A stretch of DNA of 64,000 bases. It comes from Paenibacillus borealis (GTDB lineage: Bacteria > Bacillota > Bacilli > Paenibacillales > Paenibacillaceae). Positions 16,522 to 23,951 of the stretch are shown in pieces. The position numbers and the translations under genes are program-made. The stretch lies in contig NZ_CP009285.1 in NCBI RefSeq assembly GCF_000758665.1, positions 2,976,001-3,040,000 of the forward strand. The letters are read 5' to 3'. The notes beneath the pieces are model-generated. The model worked only from the letters and a program-made list of their open reading frames with translations, was not told the DNA's origin and searched no databases. Within the stretch, counting starts at the first letter, position 1. Every line of letters starts with the position of its first letter.

Positions 16522-17874
16522 ATGAATAGAACTGTGTTTACATTGCCTGCGGAAGAAATCGCTATATCCCGGGAAGTGGATGTGCTGGTTGCGGGCGGGG
16601 GGCCGGCGGGCGTGGCGGCAGCCATTTCCGCCGCCAGAAGCGGAGCGCGGACGCTGCTGATTGAGCAGCGCGGCTTCCTGGGCGGCATGGGTACCGTTGC
16701 CCTTGTGCCGGCCTTCTGTCCTTACAGTGACGGGGAGAAGGCTGTTGTCCGCGGCATCGGTCTTGAGCTGCTGGAACAGATGAAAGCGGAATGTGAGCCG
16801 GAATTCCGGGAACGCTTCGGCGCTGAGCTGGACTGGGTGCCTATCGATCCAGAGGTGCTTAAGCGTGTATACGACGATGCTGTGGCAGAGAGCGGAGCCG
16901 GGGTGCTGCTGCATACCATTGCCAGCCAGACTGTGATGGACGAGACCGGACGTAACGTCAAGGGTGTCGTAATCGTTAACAAATCCGGCCGGAGTCTCAT
17001 CAAGGCGAAGACGGTTATTGATACAACCGGCGATGCCGATCTGGCGGCCCTGGCGGGTGCGCCGTTCCATAAAGGCGGGGAAGCAGGCGAGCTTCAGGCG
17101 GCGACTATGTGTTATTTGCTGGCTAATGTGGACCGCAAGCGATTCCTCGATTACCTAAATGAAAGCGGTGACACCGAGCAGATTCACCGGGCGGTGCAGC
17201 AGGCCCAAGCGGACGGGAAGCTGCCGCAGGGCCGGGATTCAGTCTCCGGCCTCTCCTGGGTCGCCGATTATCTGGTCGGCGTGAACTTCGGCCATGTGTT
17301 CGGCATCGACGGCTCCAGAGCAGAGGATTTGACCCGGGGGGCGATTGAAGGACGTAAGCTTGTCCTCCGCCAGCTGGAATTCTTCCGGGCATATGTGCCC
17401 GGCTTTGAACATGCCCATCTCGTGTCCAGCGGAGAGCAGATCGGCATCCGTGAGACGCGGCGGATTGTCGGCGATTATGTTCTGACGCAGGATGACTTCA
17501 TGAATATGGCATCCTTCCCGGATGATATCGCCCGCAACAGCTATTTCATCGATATCCATATGGCGCGCAGCAGCGGGGCAATGCATATTCATCATCTGCC
17601 GCCCGGCAAATCCCACGGTGTGCCCTACCGCTGTATGCTGCCCGTTGGTCTGGATAATGTGTGGGTGGCGGGGCGTGCAGCCTCCTCGGACCGCGTGGTG
17701 CAGGGCTCGCTGCGCGTAATGCCCAATTGTTTCGCGATGGGGCAGGCGGCAGGTATGGCGGCAGCGATAGCCGCCGGAAGTGACAGCCAGAGCCGGAAGG
17801 TAGATATCACAGAGCTTCAGCGCGGGCTGGTTCAGCAGGGAGCCTGGCTTGGTGAAGCACTGGCAGCGTTATAA
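16522..17874 (+). CDS. FAD-dependent oxidoreductase (FAD_oxidored family), paralogue 2
   Basis: A 450-residue flavoprotein clearly paralogous to 8131-9507. Shared blocks include VAGGGPAGVAAAISAARSG, LLIEQRGFLGGMGT, LVPAFCPYSDGEK, DWVPIDPEVLKRVYDD, RNSYFIDIH and GSLRVMPNCFAMGQAAG. It is cytoplasmic with no signal peptide. AAGGAGG precedes the ATG, and a TATAAT lies at 16478-16483 without a good -35. It is followed 23 bases later by the secreted beta-helix gene, so the two are probably cotranscribed. The two paralogues may act on different positions or sugars of one substrate; this is inference. Confidence 0.85.
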   Translation: MNRTVFTLPAEEIAISREVDVLVAGGGPAGVAAAISAARSGARTLLIEQRGFLGGMGTVALVPAFCPYSDGEKAVVRGIGLELLEQMKAECEPEFRERFGAELDWVPIDPEVLKRVYDDAVAESGAGVLLHTIASQTVMDETGRNVKGVVIVNKSGRSLIKAKTVIDTTGDADLAALAGAPFHKGGEAGELQAATMCYLLANVDRKRFLDYLNESGDTEQIHRAVQQAQADGKLPQGRDSVSGLSWVADYLVGVNFGHVFGIDGSRAEDLTRGAIEGRKLVLRQLEFFRAYVPGFEHAHLVSSGEQIGIRETRRIVGDYVLTQDDFMNMASFPDDIARNSYFIDIHMARSSGAMHIHHLPPGKSHGVPYRCMLPVGLDNVWVAGRAASSDRVVQGSLRVMPNCFAMGQAAGMAAAIAAGSDSQSRKVDITELQRGLVQQGAWLGEALAAL

Positions 17875-17897
17875 CTAATTGCGGGAGAGTGATTAGA

Positions 17898-19994
17898 GTG
17901 ACACGAACAAGTAAACGGGGCAGATTGCCCATCCTTGGCATAGTTGCATTTCTGCTGTTCAGTCTGATATCCGGAGCATCAGGGCCGGTGGCATCCGCCG
18001 CAGGGACCACTTATTACGTAGATTCCGCCCAGGGCAGTGACAGCAGCTCCGGCACCAGCGAAGCGGCGGCCTGGAAGACGCTGGGCAAAGTGAACAGCGT
18101 CACCTTCAGCCCGGGTGACCGGATTCTTTTGAAGGCAGGCAGTGTGTGGACTAACCAGTATCTTGATCTGCAGGGCTCGGGTTTTGAAGGGAACCCGATT
18201 ACAGTAGACCGCTACGGGAGCGGAGCCAAGCCGCTGATAGATTTCGGCAACACAGCCGTGGGCGGTGAAGGCTTCGGGGTCAGATTGCGCAATGTCTCTT
18301 ACTGGGAGATCAGCAATCTGGAGATTACAAGCGGGCCGCAGCCTACAGATATGCGCAGAAACGGTGTACTGGTCGTGGGCGAAGGAGCAGGGGCGGGGAA
18401 CTTCCGGCATATCTATATCCGCAATCTCGACATTCACGATATCTTCGGCACGGACCGCAGAACAGGCGGGATTAATATCCATGCCCGTGGAGCCAATACC
18501 GCAACGGAGAGTACCTGGGACGATGTTCTAATCGAGAATAACACGGTCATTAATGTGGCGGATACAGGGATTCAGACAATGACGGATGCTTTTTTCAACA
18601 GTGCATGGACTCATAAGTTCGATGCTTTCAGCAATGTGGTGATCCGGGGCAATGTGGTAGAGAAAATCCACCGGGACGGCATTCTGGTCAGAGCCGGCGC
18701 AGCGCCGCTGATCGAATACAACAAGACGGAATCCATCGGGGAAGCCTGCGATGTGAATACATCAATCGTCAATTACCTAGAGGATATCACTGTCGTTGCG
18801 GCGCAGTGGGCTTATTATACCAAAGGTGCTATTTTCCAGTACAACGAGGCCTCCGATACCCGGATGCTTGGCGGAGACGGCCAGCCGTGGGACTTCGACA
18901 TCGAGGTGCACGACAGTATCTACCAGTATAACTATAGCTATAACAACGAGGGCGGCACCCTGCTGGTCATGAACAACACGAATAATAATATCTTCCGCTA
19001 CAATATCAGCCAGAATGATAAGGATGCGAACGGGGTATTCCATCTGGTGAACGGCGGCGGCAATCTGTACGTCTACAACAATATCATCTACCGTTCGGGA
19101 ACGCAGAACAAGGCGCTGACCCATGCGAGCAATACAGGAATGGTCTATTACACGAACAATATCTTTTATAATGCTGCCAGCGGGCAATACACGAACAGCC
19201 CGAGAATGACGTATGATCACAACAGCTTCTACGGGTTGAATTCGGGTGTTCCCAGCGATCCTAACAAAATCACCGGCAATCCCGGCTTCTTCAGTCCAGG
19301 CACGGCCACAGGCCTCGCTTCGGCAGACGGTTATAAGCTGGCGCAGACCTCTCCGCTGATCAATGCCGGGGCGGTGGTTGCTGGCAATGGCGGTCTCGAT
19401 TACTTCGGAAATCCACTCTATAACGGCGTGCCGGATATCGGTGTATTTGAGTTCCAGGGTACGATAACTCCGCCTGTTACACTGTTCCAGGATGATTTCG
19501 AGGATAACAATTACAGCGGCTGGACGACTTCCGGCGGGGCGTGGAGCGTGGAGGATGACGGTACGAAAGCTTTGACGCAGACCTCAATGTCAGGGGAAGC
19601 GCTGGCCTACACAGGCGATGCCTCTTGGACAAACTATACGTATTCCGCCAAAGTTAAGCTGCTGAATGCCTTCGGCAACGCAGGGCTGCTGTTCCGGTAT
19701 GCGGATGCCTCGAATTATTACATGTTCCGGCTGAATGACTCAGGCGACAAGGCGGAGCTCTACAAAAAAACAGCCGGAACGCTCACGATGGTAAGCAGTG
19801 CCAATGTTGCCGTTACGCCCGGCCAGTGGACGGAGCTGAAGGTGACGGTCAGCGGCAGTACGGTTACGGCTTTTGCCGGTGGTACTCAGCTGATCCAGTG
19901 GGCCGATACGGCGGTGCAGCCGGCCGGAGGGAAGATTGGGATACGGATGCATTCCAGCACCGCCCGGATCGATGATGTTAAGGTTACGGAATAA
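17898..19994 (+). CDS. Secreted right-handed parallel beta-helix protein with jelly-roll C-terminal domain
   Basis: A 698-residue exported protein. The signal peptide (basic VTRTSKRGR, hydrophobic LGIVAFLLFSLI, cleavage near ASA-AG) is followed by TYYVDSAQGSDSSSGTSEAAAW, the usual entry (shown in part) of DUF1565/pectate-lyase-like beta-helix enzymes. Repeating N-rich rungs such as YNKTES, YNYSYNNEG, NNTNNNIFRYN and YNNIIYRSG span about residues 130-440. The final 165 residues (from FQDDFEDNNYSGW) look like a concanavalin-type/LamG jelly roll. GTG 17898 is chosen because GGGAG sits 10 bases upstream; GTG 17889 is too close to it. Likely a polysaccharide lyase or hydrolase, with unknown substrate. 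Confidence 0.8.
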   Translation: MTRTSKRGRLPILGIVAFLLFSLISGASGPVASAAGTTYYVDSAQGSDSSSGTSEAAAWKTLGKVNSVTFSPGDRILLKAGSVWTNQYLDLQGSGFEGNPITVDRYGSGAKPLIDFGNTAVGGEGFGVRLRNVSYWEISNLEITSGPQPTDMRRNGVLVVGEGAGAGNFRHIYIRNLDIHDIFGTDRRTGGINIHARGANTATESTWDDVLIENNTVINVADTGIQTMTDAFFNSAWTHKFDAFSNVVIRGNVVEKIHRDGILVRAGAAPLIEYNKTESIGEACDVNTSIVNYLEDITVVAAQWAYYTKGAIFQYNEASDTRMLGGDGQPWDFDIEVHDSIYQYNYSYNNEGGTLLVMNNTNNNIFRYNISQNDKDANGVFHLVNGGGNLYVYNNIIYRSGTQNKALTHASNTGMVYYTNNIFYNAASGQYTNSPRMTYDHNSFYGLNSGVPSDPNKITGNPGFFSPGTATGLASADGYKLAQTSPLINAGAVVAGNGGLDYFGNPLYNGVPDIGVFEFQGTITPPVTLFQDDFEDNNYSGWTTSGGAWSVEDDGTKALTQTSMSGEALAYTGDASWTNYTYSAKVKLLNAFGNAGLLFRYADASNYYMFRLNDSGDKAELYKKTAGTLTMVSSANVAVTPGQWTELKVTVSGSTVTAFAGGTQLIQWADTAVQPAGGKIGIRMHSSTARIDDVKVTE

Positions 19995-20032
19995 AATTTA
20001 GCGGGATGATCCGGTCAAATTTTAGTTAAAAA

Positions 20033-20058
20033 TGAAACGATCTCTGCAAATTTGCGTA
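20033..20058 (+). promoter_or_regulatory. ECF-sigma (SigW-like) promoter, copy 2
   Basis: TGAAAC at 20033-20038, 16 bases, CGTA at 20055-20058: identical spacing and nearly identical sequence to 6870-6895, including the GCAAATTTGC palindrome. It lies 38 bases after the beta-helix stop codon and 100 bases before the DUF1232-like start. Confidence 0.6.
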
Positions 20059-20068
20059 AGATAACAGC

Positions 20069-20120
20069 AAAGGGTATGGCCGCAATCCTTTCAACGGGTG
20101 CTTGGCGGCTGTGCCCTTTT
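20069..20120 (+). terminator. Conserved 15-bp hairpin behind ECF-like promoter, copy 2
   Basis: The stem is 20069-20083 with 20105-20119, all 15 positions paired (some G-U), with a 21-base loop and a short TTTT. Relative to copy 1 the stem changes at positions 6, 7 and 9 all keep or restore pairing. The T run is weaker than in copy 1, so read-through into 20158 is plausible. Confidence 0.6.
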
Positions 20121-20157
20121 CTAATGATATAAGCAAATGAAGCAGGGAGGACTATTA

Positions 20158-20409
20158 ATGAAATTCAGAAAACTGTTGTCGCTCAAACAATGGTCTCATA
20201 TATTCCGCAGCTCCTGGCAGTATATCATTTCACCGAATGTCGCGATGGGAGATAAGCTGCTGTTCACTATTCCGGCGCTGCTGTACTGGGTGCTGCCCGA
20301 TTTCATGCCGTTTATCCCAATTGATGACATCGGGGTAACGATGCTGCTGATGGGCTGGTTCGTCTCGCGGATGGACCGTAAATACCCGGCGCTGAAGAGT
20401 CTAAGATGA
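20158..20409 (+). CDS. DUF1232/YkvA-like small membrane protein
   Basis: An 83-residue protein with a basic N-terminus and a hydrophobic core reading TIPALLYWVLPDFMPFIPIDDIG, the Pro-Asp-rich segment typical of YkvA/DUF1232 proteins, then a second hydrophobic stretch VTMLLMGWFV. The start is ATG 20158, with GGGAGGA just upstream; an in-frame ATG at 20137 has no RBS. It is the first gene behind the ECF-like promoter/hairpin at 20033-20120, which suggests envelope-stress control. Function unknown. Confidence 0.65.
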   Translation: MKFRKLLSLKQWSHIFRSSWQYIISPNVAMGDKLLFTIPALLYWVLPDFMPFIPIDDIGVTMLLMGWFVSRMDRKYPALKSLR

Positions 20410-20535
20410 CGTTTTAGCGAAAATTGTGCTTACATGATCTGATGTATTTCAGCAATATGGTTGCTTTTACAGGCTATATTCCTTAAAATGAATTATTGAG
20501 TATTTAAACTATAGATGCCTGGGAGATGGAATAGG

Positions 20536-20838
20536 ATGAACGTCAAAATTACCCGCAATGCGGCTAAAGTGATAAAGAAAACCATGGAGCTTGAAGGCAA
20601 CAGCGAGCTTAAACTGCGTGTAGCGATTACACATTCCCACGGTGACCATGCCCACTACGGCCTCGATCTGGACACGCCTAAGGAGAACGATGTAGTGATC
20701 TCCACCGACAAAGAAATCGATGTGATTCTCGATCCGAACCAGCCGCTGCTGGACGGTGTGAAGATTGATTATCTCTACTTCCCTGAGGAAGGCTTCGTTA
20801 TTACTAATCCGTCTAAAGGAAATCATGGCGATCACTAA
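20536..20838 (+). CDS. HesB/IscA-like protein with His in place of cluster cysteines
   Basis: A 100-residue protein with the IscA-like fold: NVKITRNAAKVIKKTM, then LLDGVKIDYLYFPEEGFVITNPS. In IscA-type proteins one Cys in the first half and a C-x-C near the end hold iron or a cluster. Here the corresponding places read THSHGDHAHYGL and KGNHGDH, giving histidines and no cysteine in the whole protein. The start is ATG 20536 behind GGGAGATGGA. It is followed by a DUF1450 gene, a neighbour seen for HesB-like genes in bacilli. Classical Fe-S carrier activity is unlikely; a different metal or another role is possible. Confidence 0.7.
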   Translation: MNVKITRNAAKVIKKTMELEGNSELKLRVAITHSHGDHAHYGLDLDTPKENDVVISTDKEIDVILDPNQPLLDGVKIDYLYFPEEGFVITNPSKGNHGDH

Positions 20839-20880
20839 TTGATCCGCCCGTATTTTACGGACATAAAGAAGGGTTGCTTC

Positions 20881-21120
20881 ATGGCTAACGATATAAGATT
20901 ATGTGACGAGTGCAATCATATCAAAATGAAAAGCATCGTGCCCAAGCTGCTGAAGATGGCGCCTGACGCCGAGATCAAAACAGGTTGCATCTCCTACTGC
21001 GGTCCATGCGGCAAACGCCCGTTTGTCTATATCAACGGCCGTTACATCAGCGGACCGACAGAAGATGAGGTGCTGGCCAAGGCGGAAGCTTTCGTCAAAC
21101 AGCCGGCAGTGAAGAAATAG
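20881..21120 (+). CDS. DUF1450 (YuzB-like) protein
   Basis: A 79-residue cytoplasmic protein with the DUF1450 cysteine layout: CDEC near the start, then GCISYCGPCGKRPFVYINGR and GPTEDEV. The fold is thought to be thioredoxin-like. The first two cysteines (C-x2-C) are an addition relative to the YuzB pattern I know. The ATG at 20881 has AAGAAGGG upstream. It lies 42 bases after the IscA-like gene and is probably in the same transcript. Role unknown; metal or thiol chemistry is a reasonable guess. Confidence 0.7.
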   Translation: MANDIRLCDECNHIKMKSIVPKLLKMAPDAEIKTGCISYCGPCGKRPFVYINGRYISGPTEDEVLAKAEAFVKQPAVKK

Positions 21121-21185
21121 AACAGGTCTGATAGATCGAGTCTGATAGATCAGATAGAACAGGTCTAATAGATCAGATCAGATAC
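21121..21185. repeat. Short degenerate tandem repeat (TCTGATAGATCAGA-like)
   Basis: Four to five partial copies of (G)TCTGATAGATC or TCTAATAGATC in 65 bases directly after the DUF1450 stop. Low complexity, no gene. Confidence 0.7.
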
Positions 21186-21406
21186 TAGAGCTTTGATAGA
21201 ACACAAATACAGCCTCCGCATAAATTTGCGGGGGTTGTTTTGTTTGAGAGATGAGAGCTTGAGATATGAGAGCTTGAGGTTGTATGTTTTGGGTTCCCTG
21301 AAAAGTATCTGGTATCTGAGTAGTTATCGAAGCTAAAGCGCCATTTTGCGGGAATTTCGTCGTGTGTGGGAGGGAGGTACTGTAAAAGGTGGCCGATAGA
21401 TATAAT

Positions 21407-21660
21407 TCTTGCACAAAATACAACAATCGCAATGGGCAAACGTCCGAAATTCGAAAATCTTGCACAAAATACAACAATCTGAGCTGCAGAGGGCTCGAAA
21501 TGGCCAAAATCCTGCTTTTTGTACAACAATCGGAGTTATGAGGTCGCTATCTGGCAGAAATCCTGCATTCTGTACAACAATTTGGGTCGGGCCCCCAGGT
21601 TTGGAGTCCGAGCAGTATCGATCCAATGGCAAGCCTGCATATTGCAGCACAATTGGTGCC
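21407..21660. repeat. Degenerate tandem repeat, about 52 bp x 5 (ACAACAAT family)
   Basis: Copies near 21409, 21461, 21510, 21563 and 21633 share a core of the form (A/T)TC(C/T)TGC...TACAACAAT. The first two have CACAAAATACAACAAT, the next two TTTTGTACAACAAT. Related motifs form hairpins at 35753-35885. Short ORFs on both strands are by-products. Confidence 0.8.
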
Positions 21661-21681
21661 GCAGCAGCAGGTAAATGCCGA

Positions 21682-21734
21682 AACAAGCCTTAAGTCCGCA
21701 GCGCGCACCGGCTGCATGGAACTTAAGGCTTGTT
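21682..21734. repeat. 14-bp perfect inverted repeat
   Basis: AACAAGCCTTAAGT (21682-21695) and its complement (21721-21734) with a 25-base spacer. It could form a hairpin, but no long T run follows, so terminator function is uncertain. Confidence 0.7.
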
Positions 21735-21763
21735 ATTAGTTTGTTGGATTAACGCCTCCGGAT

Positions 21764-21885
21764 GCCGCAAGCACTGCGGCGGGGACGGGAGTTGTACCTG
21801 CCACTTACCGCAAGCAAACTGCGGCGGGGGCGTGTGGCACCTACCGGATACCGTAAGCAAACTGCGGCGGGGACGAGTGGCACTT
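21764..21885. repeat. Tandem repeat, 43 bp x 3
   Basis: Copies begin at 21764, 21807 and 21850. Each contains CCG(C/T)AAGCA(AA)CTGCGGCGGGG followed by CG and a GTGGCAC-like end. No gene is visible between 21121 and 21962. Confidence 0.85.
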
Positions 21886-21962
21886 ACAGTATTACTTAAG
21901 CAAGCAGCGCAGGGGAATTGCGCATTCCACCTGCGCTGCTAATCAATCCCGCACCCCCTCTG

Positions 21963-23096
21963 CTAATTACGCGGAGGCAGCGGGCCGAGGTACTGATAGT
22001 ATTGGCATTCAATCCGGCCATTGTAGAGCTTGCGGCGCTTGTCCGCCTTGCGTCCGTAGTATTGCTCGAATTCCTTATACGGGCTGATGGCGAAGAAGGA
22101 CCAGGTCGGCAGGTAGAGCATCATCTCGCCGAACTGGCGGGTGAGCTTCTCCACTTCCTTGTCATTACTGATCCGCTCACCGTACGGCGGGTTCGTGATG
22201 ATGCAGCCGTACTCGCCTTCCGGGCGGGCCTTGGCGGCAGCCATATGCTTGAAGGTGATCTCGCCGGAGAGTCCTGCACTCTTCGCAGCCGCTTCAGCAA
22301 TCTCGATCGCTACCGGATCAATATCCGTTCCGGTCAGCTGCAGCGGGTAATCATCGCGCACGGCGTCGAAGGCTTCCTCGCGGGCTTCTTCCCACAGGCG
22401 CTGCGGGATCTCCGGCCAGTGCTCGGACGGGAAGGAGCGGCGCAGACCCGGCGCGATATTCCAGGCGATCATTGCAGCTTCGATCAGAATCGTGCCTGAG
22501 CCGCAGCATGGATCGTACAGCGGCCGGTGGCCGTTCCAGCGGCTGAGCTGGATCAGGGCCGCAGCCATGGTCTCCTTCAGCGGCGCTTCGGTGGCCTGGC
22601 GTCGGTAGCCGCGTTTATGCAGCGCCGGTCCGGTGGTGTCCAGAGTGATCAGCGCGATGTCATTCAGCAGAATGACTTCAACCACATAACGCGGCCCGTT
22701 CTCAGGGAACCACTCGGTATGGTACGACAGCTTTAGCTTCTCGACAATCGCCTTCTTGACGATCCCCTGGCAGGCAGGAACACTCGTCAGCTGTGATTTG
22801 TGGGAGCGGCCTTCTACCGGGAATTCGCCGTTCTCGGGAATCCAGTCCTCCCAGTTGATGGCTTTGACACCTTCGAACAGCTCGTCGAAGGTTTTGGCCG
22901 GGAATTGGCCCATTTTGACCAGTACCCGGTCAGAGGTACGCAGCCATAGATTGCAGCGGCAGATGTCGATGTAATCCCCGCTGAATAATACCCGTCCGTT
23001 CTCGACCGTGGTCTCATAACCCAGTTCGTTTAATTCACGCGCTACTACAGCCTCCAGCCCCATGGGGGCGGTGGCGATCAATTGTAATTTGCCCAA
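21963..23096 (-). CDS. rlmL: 23S rRNA (guanine-N2)-methyltransferase, THUMP-type (RlmL/YpsC)
   Basis: A 377-residue RNA methyltransferase. The N-terminal ferredoxin-like and THUMP region (residues 1-155) precedes a Rossmann methyltransferase with LYDPCCGSGTILIEAAMIA (about residue 195), LTGTDIDPVAIEIA, and the catalytic NPPYGER near residue 308. It corresponds to the N-terminal activity of E. coli RlmL and to B. subtilis YpsC, which modifies G2445 of 23S rRNA. The start is TTG at 23096 with GGAG upstream. It is transcribed away from the O-methyltransferase at 23273. Confidence 0.88.
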   Translation of the reverse strand: MGKLQLIATAPMGLEAVVARELNELGYETTVENGRVLFSGDYIDICRCNLWLRTSDRVLVKMGQFPAKTFDELFEGVKAINWEDWIPENGEFPVEGRSHKSQLTSVPACQGIVKKAIVEKLKLSYHTEWFPENGPRYVVEVILLNDIALITLDTTGPALHKRGYRRQATEAPLKETMAAALIQLSRWNGHRPLYDPCCGSGTILIEAAMIAWNIAPGLRRSFPSEHWPEIPQRLWEEAREEAFDAVRDDYPLQLTGTDIDPVAIEIAEAAAKSAGLSGEITFKHMAAAKARPEGEYGCIITNPPYGERISNDKEVEKLTRQFGEMMLYLPTWSFFAISPYKEFEQYYGRKADKRRKLYNGRIECQYYQYLGPLPPRN

Positions 23097-23272
23097 ATGC
23101 TCTCAACTCCGTTTAACTTGTGGATAAATACGCAAAGCCAGTACAATAAGAGAAGCTTGCTCTCCATGTGAATGTGAACCATTAGAACGTTCAGATATCA
23201 GTATAGGGTAATGAAGAGATCTACACAATGCCCGTCCGTGTTGCACAAAATGAAATTTGAAGGAGAATACAT

Positions 23273-23902
23273 ATGCAGAATCAGGAAGAATACAGTGAAC
23301 AGCTATATACAGAGGATGAATTACTATTAAAAGTCAAACAGGCCATCGTAGCAAACGGCATGCCGGAGGTATCCATTGCTCCGGGTTACGGCAGATTGCT
23401 GACAATGCTGGTTACTCTGTCCCGGTCCACCCGCATACTGGAGATTGGTGCGCTGGGCGGCTATAGCGGAATCTGTCTGTGCCGTGGTTTAACGCAGAGC
23501 GGCAGCCTGACCTCCCTGGAGCTTAAGGCTGACTATGCCAAGCTTGCCCACAGCCATCTGGAGCAGGCCGGCTTCGGTGACGCGGTAGAGTACAAAATCG
23601 GCCCGGCGCTGGACAGCCTGAAGCTGCTCGAAGCACAGGGCCAAAAGTTTGATTTCTTCTTCATCGACGCCGATAAGGAGAACTATCCGAATTACCTGGA
23701 ATATGCGATCCGGCTGGCTTCGCCGGGCGCAATCATTGCCGGGGACAACATTTTCCTGCGCGGCCGCACGCTGAATACAGAGAAGAACGGACCTGCCGTT
23801 CAGGCGATGCGCCGTTTCAATGAGATGATCGCCAGCGATCCACGCCTGACCAGCACGCTGCTGCCCGCCTACGATGGACTAGCCTTGGCGATGGTTAAGT
23901 AG
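23273..23902 (+). CDS. O-methyltransferase (YrrM/caffeoyl-CoA type)
   Basis: A 209-residue class I SAM methyltransferase: motif I ILEIGALGGYSGICLCRGL (residues about 61-79), the acidic LTSLELK, and the metal-binding FDFFFIDADKENYPNYLEYA followed by GAIIAGDN. These Asp and Asn residues coordinate a divalent metal in catechol/caffeoyl-CoA type enzymes. Some YrrM relatives (TrmR) methylate tRNA, so the substrate may be RNA or a small molecule. GAAGGAG precedes the ATG. It stands alone between divergent and convergent neighbours. Confidence 0.82.
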   Translation: MQNQEEYSEQLYTEDELLLKVKQAIVANGMPEVSIAPGYGRLLTMLVTLSRSTRILEIGALGGYSGICLCRGLTQSGSLTSLELKADYAKLAHSHLEQAGFGDAVEYKIGPALDSLKLLEAQGQKFDFFFIDADKENYPNYLEYAIRLASPGAIIAGDNIFLRGRTLNTEKNGPAVQAMRRFNEMIASDPRLTSTLLPAYDGLALAMVK

Positions 23903-23951
23903 CCTGTCCTCTGCAGGCTGAGCCCATACGCTCCACGCATACCAAAGTCCG

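Noticed and set aside
21407..21660. CRISPR array
   Set aside because: Repeats are degenerate, spacers are not distinct from repeats, and no cas genes are present. It is a tandem repeat.
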